This document shows, piece after piece, positions 1 through 6,425 of a DNA stretch of 7,225 bases. A program made the translations under genes and the position numbers. The stretch covers positions 1-7,225 of the forward strand of contig QIGM01000165.1 of the NCBI GenBank assembly GCA_003230795.1. Reading direction: 5' to 3'. The DNA is from a bacterium. GTDB taxonomy: Bacteria > Bdellovibrionota_C > UBA2361 > SZUA-149. Position 1 is the first letter of the stretch. Each line of letters opens with the position of its first letter. Below the pieces are notes generated by a model that saw only the letters and a program-made list of their open reading frames with translations, was not told the DNA's origin and made no database searches.

Positions 1-906
1 GGGATCAGTATGCAGCACGGTATGATTCTTTTCGTAGCGCCAAGCGCCTAGTAGTCTTTGCTCATCAGGTGTTGGCTCTTCAATCATCGCAAGTGCTTCG
101 TCTGCGTGAGACGCAATAACAACATAGTCATACTCTTCCGGACTCCCTCCTCTCGGACAGACTCGAACTCCACTCTCAGAACGCTGAATCTCATCAATTG
201 GACTTGTTCGCGTAACGCTACCGCTAAAGGTTTCAGCAAATCGCTTCACGTAAGAGTGGCTACCACCTACAACCGTCTGCCATTGCGGTCGATCTTTGAG
301 AGACAACAATCCGTGATTCGCAAAAAAGTGCACGAAGGTTTGAGCTGGAAAACCTGATATCTCCTCTCGAGGGCTTGACCAAATCGAAGAACCCATCGGA
401 TAGAGATAGTCATTAGTCAGACGGTGACTATAGCCACCCTGCTTAAGGTACTCACCAAGCGTCAAGGAGCCGAGTCGTCCTGCGTCTAAATCTTTCAGGG
501 CGTTTCGACAAAATCGAGCCAACTCAGAAAGAAACTTCCAAAACGAAGGGCGAAAGAGATTACTCCTTTGTGCGAAAAGTCCGTTTAGATTCGTTCCGGC
601 ATACTGCAAGCCGCTGAGTTCACAGTGGTAGCTAAAAGACATATCACTCCAGCGAACGGGCACCTGCAACTGCTCGAGAAATTCATGCATCAATGGATAT
701 GTTTTATCGTTTAAAACTATAAAACCGGTATCTATCGCTAGACCCGCATCGGGGCCATCTTCGATCAAAACCGTATTCGTATGCCCACCGACATAGTCGT
801 TCTTTTCATACAAGGTCACCTCATACTCCCGCTGAAGTAGATACGAGGCAACAATCCCCGCAACTCCGGCCCCGACAACTGCGACTCTGCCCTTCTTCTC
901 GCTCAT
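1..906 (-). CDS. FAD-dependent amine-oxidase-fold oxidoreductase (COG2907-like), 3' end missing
   Basis: The frame is open for 302 codons from the ATG at 906 to the left edge, so the C-terminus (perhaps a quarter of the usual ~420 residues) lies outside the window. The N-terminus is a Rossmann FAD-binding fold: VAVVGAGVAG puts GxGxxG at residues 12-17, Glu34 closes beta-2 as the usual ribose-binding acid, and GGHT follows at 40-43. Farther on are stretches I know from the COG2907 'predicted NAD/FAD-binding' family: DTGFIVLND, the SDMSFS and AGTNLNGLFAQR region, YLYPMGSSIWS, RPQWQTVVGGSHSYV, and near the edge ASHADEAL and RYEKNHTVLHTD. The start is set by the GxGxxG position and by an ATGA overlap with the upstream dehydrogenase stop, which suggests translational coupling; its own Shine-Dalgarno is weak. 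Family members are flavoproteins related to amine oxidases, phytoene desaturases and the desaturase proposed in furan fatty acid synthesis. The substrate here is not evident, and action on a lipid is inferred. Confidence 0.93.
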   Translation of the reverse strand, partial: MSEKKGRVAVVGAGVAGIVASYLLQREYEVTLYEKNDYVGGHTNTVLIEDGPDAGLAIDTGFIVLNDKTYPLMHEFLEQLQVPVRWSDMSFSYHCELSGLQYAGTNLNGLFAQRSNLFRPSFWKFLSELARFCRNALKDLDAGRLGSLTLGEYLKQGGYSHRLTNDYLYPMGSSIWSSPREEISGFPAQTFVHFFANHGLLSLKDRPQWQTVVGGSHSYVKRFAETFSGSVTRTSPIDEIQRSESGVRVCPRGGSPEEYDYVVIASHADEALAMIEEPTPDEQRLLGAWRYEKNHTVLHTDP

Positions 907-1664
907 TTCTTAACTGTCTTTTTGATGAAAAAGTGATACCAGGAAATTGGAAGTATTCTGAGAAACTTGAGTATCAAGGTAAAGCGCTTTGGGAAATGAA
1001 CCTCAAATTGCTTTCGCGTAATCCCCTCTACCATAGCTTCCGCTGCTTGCTCCGCCGATATCAAGAACGGCATCTCAAAGTCATTCTTATCCGTGAGTGG
1101 CGTTTTCACAAAGCCTGGGCTCACCACGCTCACGTCAATACCAAATGACTCCACATCCAAACGAAGACTTTCTAGAAAATGAGCAATAGCTGATTTCGAG
1201 GCACCATACGCTGCGGCTTCAGGAAGTCCTCGGTAACCAGCAACACTTGCGACACCCACAATGTGTCCACTACGACGCTCTCTCATTTTCGGCAGCACGG
1301 CGTCAATGCAGTTCAGGACGCCAAAGAAATTTATCTCCATGATAAATCTATATTGCTCAACGTCGAAGGCAGTAACATCTGTGGGCACGTGGGTTCCAGC
1401 GTTGGCAACGAGTATATCGAGAGCACCGAAGTCCGCTTCAATTTGATTTGCGATAGAACGCATTTGTTCAATGTCGGTGACATCTCCAGCGTAGGCTTTC
1501 ACTTCCGCAGGTCTGGAGGAAGCCAAATGGACTAGCTCTTGGAGCTTAGTGCTATTCCTTGCCGTGATTGCCAACTTACAGGGCAGAGTAAAAAGCTTCT
1601 TCGCAAAGGCTTCTCCAATCCCGCTAGAAGCTCCGGTAAGCCATATAACTTTATTTTGCATCAT
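903..1664 (-). CDS. Classical short-chain dehydrogenase/reductase (SDR)
   Basis: This 253-residue protein has normal SDR length and a full set of classical motifs. TGASSGIG (residues 10-17) binds the cofactor, and Arg36 after beta-2 suggests NADP(H). Asp61 lies in the adenine-contact loop, ANAG is at 87-90, and the active site is Asn112, Ser140, Tyr153 and Lys157 (YGASK), followed by SPGFVKT at 182-188. The basic, hydrophobic C-terminus (HFPKRF, then LKFLRILPISWYHFFIKK) could touch the membrane. The frame stays open upstream, but that extension only reads through the transporter gene. I chose the ATG at 1664 because it sits beside a GAGGG Shine-Dalgarno; the next codon (1661) is also ATG and is spaced slightly better. 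The start overlaps the transporter end by 14 bases and the TGA overlaps the next ATG, so this is the middle gene of an operon. It probably oxidises an alcohol or reduces a ketone or acyl intermediate; the substrate is unknown. Confidence 0.95.
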   Translation of the reverse strand: MMQNKVIWLTGASSGIGEAFAKKLFTLPCKLAITARNSTKLQELVHLASSRPAEVKAYAGDVTDIEQMRSIANQIEADFGALDILVANAGTHVPTDVTAFDVEQYRFIMEINFFGVLNCIDAVLPKMRERRSGHIVGVASVAGYRGLPEAAAYGASKSAIAHFLESLRLDVESFGIDVSVVSPGFVKTPLTDKNDFEMPFLISAEQAAEAMVEGITRKQFEVHFPKRFTLILKFLRILPISWYHFFIKKTVKK

Positions 1665-3030
1665 TTCCCTCGCTCTTAGTTCGAGCTTCAATCTGAGCAC
1701 GAATGGACCTGTGTGCTTCTTCGTCAATGGGGTATTTCCACGCAATACACATCGCCACAAAACTACAGAGACAAGGAACACCTGCATAAAGAAAGCGCAG
1801 GGCAAATACTGTCTCCTCTGATTGAGTTACGTTTGCCTCATAGCCGGTCGCTCCCAAAATTTGCAATCCAAGACCAGCACCTAAGGCTGCTGAGAGTTTT
1901 TTCGCAACGGCCCAAAACCCCACAAAGGCACCTTCGTTTCTCTCTCCATGCTCTAGCTCGTCGAGATCCATGACATCTGCCTGCATAGAAGAAGGCAGAG
2001 CGAGGGTCGCTCCATATCCGATAGCGGAGCAAGAAACGAGTAGCAGATATAAGTTGGAGTCACCGGCTCCAAGAAAAAAGACACCGGCAAATGCAGCGGT
2101 GTTGACAAACATCGCCAGCATCCAGGCTTCTTTCTTCCCAATCCTACCGGCCAGCCAAACCCAAAACGGCAAACAGCAGAAACCAAGAAGGAAATATAGA
2201 ATGAGCGCGATATTTGCGAACTCTAATTCCTCGCCGAGCACATACTCGACATAGAAGAGAATTAAGGTTGCCGGCAAGGTGCCACCAAAAGCGCCAATTG
2301 TGTAGGCAATTAGCAGAATACGAAACGGACGATTCCCAAGTGTCTGACGAAGCGAGCCAAGAAAGCTCGGTCCATCTGCACTCCTCGCCTTTAACGGTCT
2401 CTCTTTGACCAAGTAGACGCAAAGAGTTGTCGTCAATAATAGTAACAAACCGTAAGCAACAGAAAGCAACAGAAACTTCTGTGCTGGATTCTCAGTTCCA
2501 AAGCTGGAGTCGTACACATAGGGAATGACTGCCGCCAACAAGGTTCCAAGAACAAAGGCACCTTCTCTCACTCCAAAAAGTCGATTTCGCTCTTTGTAGT
2601 CAAAGGTAAGTTCTGGTCCCAGCGATTCATACGGAACCGCCAACATTGTCCAGAACAGAAAAAACAACACTGTAAATACGGCAAACCACGTCGAGTTCTC
2701 TACCCATCCAGGATTCGCCCCAGGGTAGAGCAGTAGAATAAAGGACAAACTCAAAGGAAGAACAGAGAGAACAAGCCATGGGCGGCGACGTCCCCAAGCG
2801 GTGCGCGTTGAATCGGACATTCTACCCATCGCAGGGTCGATGATGGCATCCCACACGCGCGAAAATAGCACCACGTTGCCGATCGTGACGAGACTCACGC
2901 CGACATAGTCTGAATAAAATTTAGGGATATAGACGTAGAAGGTTATCGCAACAAGCGCTAGGGGCATCGCCACGGAGCCGTAACCGAAATACGTTGCCAA
3001 AGAGAGTCTTGACTGCGGTTCAGATTTCAT
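1651..3030 (-). CDS. MFS transporter of the GPH (sodium:galactoside/MelB-like) family
   Basis: A hydrophobic protein of about 459 residues with roughly twelve membrane segments, normal for the glycoside-pentoside-hexuronide:cation symporter family. The best signature is in the N-terminal half: RVWDAIIDPAMGRMSD followed by GRRRP, which matches the MelB stretch carrying the cation-binding Asp55 and Asp59 (here Asp61 and Asp65 counting from this ATG). The Asn of MelB's DAINDP is Ile here, so cation use may differ. VPYESLGPELT and the following RNRLFGVRE are also typical. I prefer the ATG at 3030, with GAG eight bases upstream; a GTG at 3039 would add three residues but lies only four bases from a strong hairpin. 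The gene is first of three overlapping genes, 74 bases after the glycosyltransferase fusion gene. Family members move sugars or other small solutes with sodium or protons. Next to an SDR and a COG2907 flavoprotein it may instead move a lipid-related or stress-related compound (inference). Substrate unknown. Confidence 0.93.
   Translation of the reverse strand: MKSEPQSRLSLATYFGYGSVAMPLALVAITFYVYIPKFYSDYVGVSLVTIGNVVLFSRVWDAIIDPAMGRMSDSTRTAWGRRRPWLVLSVLPLSLSFILLLYPGANPGWVENSTWFAVFTVLFFLFWTMLAVPYESLGPELTFDYKERNRLFGVREGAFVLGTLLAAVIPYVYDSSFGTENPAQKFLLLSVAYGLLLLLTTTLCVYLVKERPLKARSADGPSFLGSLRQTLGNRPFRILLIAYTIGAFGGTLPATLILFYVEYVLGEELEFANIALILYFLLGFCCLPFWVWLAGRIGKKEAWMLAMFVNTAAFAGVFFLGAGDSNLYLLLVSCSAIGYGATLALPSSMQADVMDLDELEHGERNEGAFVGFWAVAKKLSAALGAGLGLQILGATGYEANVTQSEETVFALRFLYAGVPCLCSFVAMCIAWKYPIDEEAHRSIRAQIEARTKSEGNDAK
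2454..2473. repeat. Two-copy 10-base tandem repeat inside the MFS gene
   Basis: AAGCAACAGA occurs twice in direct succession on the plus strand. On the coding strand it falls in the FLLLSVAYGLLLLL membrane segment. Ten is not a multiple of three, so gain or loss of a unit would shift the transporter frame. With only two copies it is probably a chance product of leucine-rich coding. Confidence 0.5.
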
Positions 3031-3043
3031 CTCATTCACTCTA

Positions 3044-3065
3044 GGGACTGTTGAAAAACAGTCCC
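3044..3065 (-). promoter_or_regulatory. Perfect 9-bp hairpin before the MFS gene
   Basis: GGGACTGTT (3044-3052) and AACAGTCCC (3057-3065) are exact inverse complements around a four-base loop (GAAA on plus, TTTC on minus). It lies between the stop of the glycosyltransferase fusion gene and the start of the transporter gene, ending 13 bases before the chosen ATG. No run of T follows on either strand, so it is not a classical intrinsic terminator. It could reduce read-through, stabilise a processed mRNA end, or tune translation of the transporter. The structure is seen; the role is inferred. Confidence 0.55.
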
Positions 3066-3104
3066 GAAGAACACTTGGTTACGGACGAAGTGAATCTAAG
3101 GACC

Positions 3105-5015
3105 TTACGATTTCGCGGAATTTGAATCAGCGGCTTCATCAGGACCCAATTGCGGCATCACACTATAACCACCAAAAACATCACGTAAACGAAATCTCAA
3201 GAGATCTACAAACATTGCTGCTGAGTCATTCACCAGACTTACTTTTGAACCAGGAACATTCGTCCAGTTTATCGGCACTTCTGCGATTCGGTAGCCGGCC
3301 TTTCGTGCAAGAAAAAGCACTTCAACATCAAAGGAAAATCGCTCAGCACGCTGCTGAGAAAATATTGCACGCCCAGCAAAACGCACAAACATCTTAAAAC
3401 CACATTGTGTATCAGCAATACCGGGCAAGAGAATTACGTCTACGAAACCGTTAAACACTCGACCCATCAGCTTGCGATACCAAACGGTTTCTATCTCTGT
3501 ATCTCGAGAAAACATGGCTCGTGAACCGATGGCGATATGAGCGCCCGAATCAAGCGCCGCCTCTAGCCGCTCAATCTCTTCAATTGGAGTAGCACCATCT
3601 GCATCGTTGTAGAGTATTCGCCTCCCGCGCGCATTCATTACGCCAAAACGAACCGCATAGCCTTTACCACGATTCTCAGGATAGACGAAAAGTCTGACGT
3701 CAGTATCTGAACCTTCAAAGCTCCGCACCACTTCCGACGTCTTGTCAGAGCTACCGTCATCCACAACCACAATTTCACAACTCAAGTCTTCGCGAGTTCT
3801 AAGATAGGCGAGAATCGACTCAAGCGTGCGAGAAATTCTGTCTTCTTCGTTAAAAGCCGGAATGACTATCGACATGTCGATTTGAGTCGCTGACTCACTC
3901 TCGGAAGGCCTCGGAGACTCATCAACTGTTTTCGGACGCGGCTCGCTGATGTCTGCAAAAGGTAGAGCATCACCCTCGCTTTCTAATTCTTCCAAAGCAT
4001 CATCATCACTATCGGGCTCGGGAATCTTCCCACCTAAGGTAAGGAAAAAGAAACAAGCACCCGGAACACCAACAACCAGATATTGCACGAGGTGCTGAGA
4101 GGCAACCATAGCAAGAGCAGTTTCATGCTCAATTCCAATCCTTACGAGCGCCAGGCTCGCAAAGGCCTCAATCACTCCAATGCCTCCAGGCGCAGCTGGA
4201 ATCAGAGAGCTAAAGTTTACGGCTGCCAAAAAGAGGCTAAGACCCGCAAGCGACATCGGAATGTCGAATGCACAAGTCACCTGATAATAAACGAGCAACT
4301 CGACTGACCATACCGCTACCGAGAAGAGGGACAGAATTACGATTCTAGAAGGCCGAAGAAGCGGCTCTAAGCCCACTATGAATCTCTTGATACGCACCAA
4401 GGTGTAGTTGGAGAGATGTCCGGGCATACGACGTCCGAGCCGTTCGAGTATATCGAAAATCGGTTTACGCAGCACCAGGCCAGTGCCCACCGTTGCTGCC
4501 AGAAAGAGATAGGCTATGTAGAACAACTCTTTCGCACGCACTTGTTCTTCAACGCTCGCTCCAAATGAAAAAGCGAGGGCAAAAAGCACACTGATCATCA
4601 AGCCGTCTGCAAGGCGCTCGCCGGCAATCGTAGCCAGCACCGTACTGCGTGACTGTCCGGTGGCCCTACCTCCGAGGTGCGCACGAACAAGTTCGCCAAT
4701 TCGAGCCGGCAGCACGTTGTTCATAAAGAACCCAATGATCAAACATCGGTAGGAATGAAAGAAGTTTGGCGGATTTTTGCCGAAGAAATATGGCCAACGA
4801 AGAGCGCGCAGAATATAGCTGCAAAACGTCGTGATAACGGCCAGCATCAACCAATAAGGATCAACGCTCCTAAGCCGAGCAAAGAGCTCATCGGTCTCTA
4901 TCGAGCTAAAAACCCACCAGAGGCAAAGACCAGAAATAAGCACGCCAATGAGCGCTTGCAGCGTGCTGCTTCGGCGACTAGAGGCTTTTGGGGAGGCTGG
5001 CGAGGCTTCGGTCAT
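3105..5015 (-). CDS. Flippase-like (LPTM/TIGR00374) membrane domain fused to a GT2 glycosyltransferase
   Basis: A 636-residue two-domain membrane protein. Residues ~19-330 hold about eight to nine hydrophobic segments with marks of the LPTM/UPF0104 (TIGR00374 flippase-like) family: NNVLPARIGELVRA (99-112), GERLADG (132-138) and the PAAPGGIGVIEAFASLAL region (273-290). A linker (~331-377) rich in Asp, Glu, Ser and Pro follows. Residues ~378-618 are a GT2 domain like dolichyl/undecaprenyl-phosphate sugar transferases: MSIVIPAFNEE (381-391), VVVDDGSSDKT (416-426), NRGKGYAVR (448-456), the metal-binding DADGATP (471-477), GSRA, and DTQCGFKMF (535-543). Such enzymes move a sugar from a nucleotide donor to a lipid phosphate at the inner membrane face; here the linked domain might help flip or hold the product (inference). 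No membrane helices follow the GT2 part. The ATG at 5015 lacks a clear Shine-Dalgarno, but a promoter lies just upstream. It diverges from a GT4 gene, consistent with envelope glycan or glycolipid assembly. Confidence 0.92.
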   Translation of the reverse strand: MTEASPASPKASSRRSSTLQALIGVLISGLCLWWVFSSIETDELFARLRSVDPYWLMLAVITTFCSYILRALRWPYFFGKNPPNFFHSYRCLIIGFFMNNVLPARIGELVRAHLGGRATGQSRSTVLATIAGERLADGLMISVLFALAFSFGASVEEQVRAKELFYIAYLFLAATVGTGLVLRKPIFDILERLGRRMPGHLSNYTLVRIKRFIVGLEPLLRPSRIVILSLFSVAVWSVELLVYYQVTCAFDIPMSLAGLSLFLAAVNFSSLIPAAPGGIGVIEAFASLALVRIGIEHETALAMVASQHLVQYLVVGVPGACFFFLTLGGKIPEPDSDDDALEELESEGDALPFADISEPRPKTVDESPRPSESESATQIDMSIVIPAFNEEDRISRTLESILAYLRTREDLSCEIVVVDDGSSDKTSEVVRSFEGSDTDVRLFVYPENRGKGYAVRFGVMNARGRRILYNDADGATPIEEIERLEAALDSGAHIAIGSRAMFSRDTEIETVWYRKLMGRVFNGFVDVILLPGIADTQCGFKMFVRFAGRAIFSQQRAERFSFDVEVLFLARKAGYRIAEVPINWTNVPGSKVSLVNDSAAMFVDLLRFRLRDVFGGYSVMPQLGPDEAADSNSAKS

Positions 5016-5112
5016 CGGAAAAAGAGTAAATACCTAAAAATACGCAACTATTCAGCGAGTGTCAGACGCGGTAGCATACGGTAAATAGAGTTTAAATAAC
5101 AGGACCTACCGC
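5016..5112. other. Divergent intergenic region between the two glycosyltransferase genes
   Basis: This 97-base spacer must hold the start signals for both genes. The minus-strand promoter is listed separately. For the plus-strand gene I see AT-rich candidate -10 boxes (TAAATA at 5082 and again at 5093), but no convincing -35 at normal spacing; the best is GTGTCA at 5059, 17 bases before the first. AGGA at 5101-5104 is the ribosome site for the TTG start at 5113. Confidence 0.6.
5037..5065 (-). promoter_or_regulatory. Sigma-70-like promoter for the LPTM-GT2 fusion gene
   Basis: On the minus strand CTGACA (5065-5060, five of six matches to TTGACA) is followed after exactly 17 bases by TATTTT (5042-5037), a fair -10 box. 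Transcription would start near 5030, giving a leader of about 15 bases before the ATG at 5015. That short leader fits the absence of a strong Shine-Dalgarno. Found by eye only. Confidence 0.5.
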
Positions 5113-6249
5113 TTGAAACAAAAGATACTCCACATATTGTCAGCCGATCTTTGGGGAGGGGCCGAGGCACAGGTACTTACTCAGCTCGTGGCGCTGAAGG
5201 CGGAGGGCTGCTCGGTTGAGGTGTTACTGTTTAATGACGGATTCGCGAGAAAGCAGTTCCTCGACGCTGGTATCAAGACCCACGTGGTGTCGGAAGATTC
5301 AAACGCTTTAGTTTTTCTACGCAAGGCGCTTGCCGAAGCCTGCAAACTTAAACCAGACTTAATAGTTTCTCATGGTTACAAGGAAGGACTGCTGGCCTGG
5401 CGGGCGAGTCGAAAGCTCTCAGTCCCATGGCTTGCAACATTTCATGGCATCACTGAAGCGTATCGGGGGTGGGAGTCCGTAAAGATGGGCGTCTATCAAA
5501 CTGCTTATAGGCGGTTAGTTTGCCTTTTTGCTGCCAGGATTCTTTGCGTTTCGAACAACCTCGCGAACGCTCTTGGCTTTCGAGATCACAATAAGCTTAG
5601 TGTCGTTTACAATGCTTGCACCACTTCATCACGAAGTGCCGTGAAGGGGAATGATCCGCTCAAGCAACCGGCACTCAATCAACCGGCACTCAATCAACCG
5701 GCAATAGTAATGCTTGGACGACTTGTTCCAGTGAAGCGTGTGGATATCGCCATCGCCGCATTTGAAAAGCTTTGTGCTAGATCAGATCTTCAAGGCAAGC
5801 CGACGCTTTATATCGTAGGCGATGGTCCAGCGCGAAACGACTTGGAAGCATTGGCGTCTAAGACCAATTCCTCAGCTATCGAATTTTTGGGATTCCGCGA
5901 CGCGCCCTATGAGCTTCTTGCTCAGGCACAGGTCTTTTTGCTTAGCTCCGACAGCGAAGGGCTTCCTAGTAGCCTACTTGAGGCTATCTCCCTGGGCGTC
6001 CCAGCGGTCTGCACGAACGTAGGTGGCATCTCTGAAGTTAAGAACCTGCTACCTGAGTATCCGCTCCTTCTCGCCCCCGTAGCGGACACCTCCGCACTCG
6101 CAGAGCATTTAGCCTCAGCGCTTGCTATTCGTCTTACTCCTGAGGAGAAAACTCGTCTCTCTATAGAGTTTAAGGCAGCCTTTGCTCCGGAAGTCATCGC
6201 GAAACAACTAATGAGCGTCTATGCCGAAGTGCTTGGCGCAACTCCTTAA
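5113..6249 (+). CDS. GT4-family (GT-B fold) glycosyltransferase with TTG start
   Basis: A 378-residue cytosolic, retaining-type GT4 enzyme of normal length. The N-terminal domain begins ILHILSADLWGGAEAQ (5-20), the family's glycine-rich acceptor-side loop, then HGYKEG (87-92) and ATFHGITE (108-115). The C-terminal donor domain starts near residue 196 with VMLGRLVPVKRVD (199-211, donor-phosphate Arg/Lys), then IVGDGPARNDLE (234-245), FLGFRD, and the E-x7-E motif Glu282-Glu290 in SEGLPSSLLEAISLG. The TTG at 5113 is the start: AGGA lies eight bases upstream, an in-frame TAG (5086) blocks extension, and the next in-frame ATG (about codon 125) would delete the conserved loop. The linker between domains carries a QPALN tandem repeat. 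The neighbour is the divergent lipid-linked GT2 fusion, so a role in surface glycan, lipopolysaccharide or glycolipid synthesis is likely; sugar and acceptor cannot be read from the sequence. Confidence 0.94.
   Translation: MKQKILHILSADLWGGAEAQVLTQLVALKAEGCSVEVLLFNDGFARKQFLDAGIKTHVVSEDSNALVFLRKALAEACKLKPDLIVSHGYKEGLLAWRASRKLSVPWLATFHGITEAYRGWESVKMGVYQTAYRRLVCLFAARILCVSNNLANALGFRDHNKLSVVYNACTTSSRSAVKGNDPLKQPALNQPALNQPAIVMLGRLVPVKRVDIAIAAFEKLCARSDLQGKPTLYIVGDGPARNDLEALASKTNSSAIEFLGFRDAPYELLAQAQVFLLSSDSEGLPSSLLEAISLGVPAVCTNVGGISEVKNLLPEYPLLLAPVADTSALAEHLASALAIRLTPEEKTRLSIEFKAAFAPEVIAKQLMSVYAEVLGATP
5665..5703 (+). repeat. 15-base in-frame tandem repeat in the GT4 linker
   Basis: CAACCGGCACTCAAT is present twice without mismatch (5665-5679, 5680-5694), followed by the first nine bases of a third copy (5695-5703). 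It encodes QPALN-QPALN-QPA at residues 185-197, between the two Rossmann domains, where length change is tolerated. The period keeps frame. Perfect identity, including third positions, indicates recent duplication. Confidence 0.9.
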
Positions 6250-6267
6250 CAAGAATTTAAGGAGTTG
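6239..6267 (+). terminator. Perfect 11-bp hairpin over the GT4 stop codon, no T-tract
   Basis: CAACTCCTTAA (6239-6249) and TTAAGGAGTTG (6257-6267) are exact inverse complements with a seven-base loop. The left arm contains the TAA stop. The position suits transcription termination or 3'-end protection, but there is no following T run on the plus strand, so intrinsic termination is uncertain. The right arm contains an AAGGAG Shine-Dalgarno-like core with no gene start behind it. Confidence 0.45.
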
Positions 6268-6339
6268 GGCTAAGCTTCGAAGATTTAACGCTTTTCTGTG
6301 TCAAATTCTAAGCCCCTTCCCTGCCCAAAAAGTGATATT

Positions 6340-6380
6340 CTTATAGTTAAGGACTGATTACATTCCGCCGTTACTATAAG
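6340..6380. repeat. 8-bp inverted repeat in the spacer before the acidic protein gene
   Basis: CTTATAGT (6340-6347) and ACTATAAG (6373-6380) are exact inverse complements separated by 25 bases. The right arm overlaps a TATAAG/TACTAT sequence that could be a -10 box for the downstream gene, although I find no good -35. It might be an operator, but an inverted repeat of this size can occur by chance. The rest of the 6250-6425 spacer shows no gene or clear RNA element. Confidence 0.3.
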
Positions 6381-6425
6381 TTGAATGACATTGGTTTTTG
6401 TTAGGGATTGGAACTTAGCGACAAT

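Noticed and set aside
58..357. Plus-strand open frame of 99 codons
   Set aside because: It lies wholly opposite the FAD oxidoreductase, whose minus-strand translation shows conserved motifs through this stretch. The plus-strand product resembles nothing and is rich in chance Arg/Ser.
1665..1805. N-terminal extension of the SDR to an ATG at 1805
   Set aside because: The extra 47 residues only read the transporter gene in another frame. The SDR fold begins right after the ATG pair at 1664/1661, which has a GAGGG ribosome site.
3031..3039. GTG start of the MFS gene at 3039
   Set aside because: It leaves only four bases after a strong hairpin and no Shine-Dalgarno. The ATG at 3030 has GAG eight bases upstream. 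It is kept as an alternative in the gene entry.
4083..5084. Plus-strand open frames opposite the LPTM-GT2 gene, such as 4677-5084
   Set aside because: They lie antisense to a protein with clear conserved motifs and membrane segments, and show no motifs of their own.
6410..6416. GGAACTT resembling an RpoE -35 element
   Set aside because: No TCTGA-like -10 follows at 16-17 bases, and the position would put the promoter inside or past the start of the acidic protein gene.
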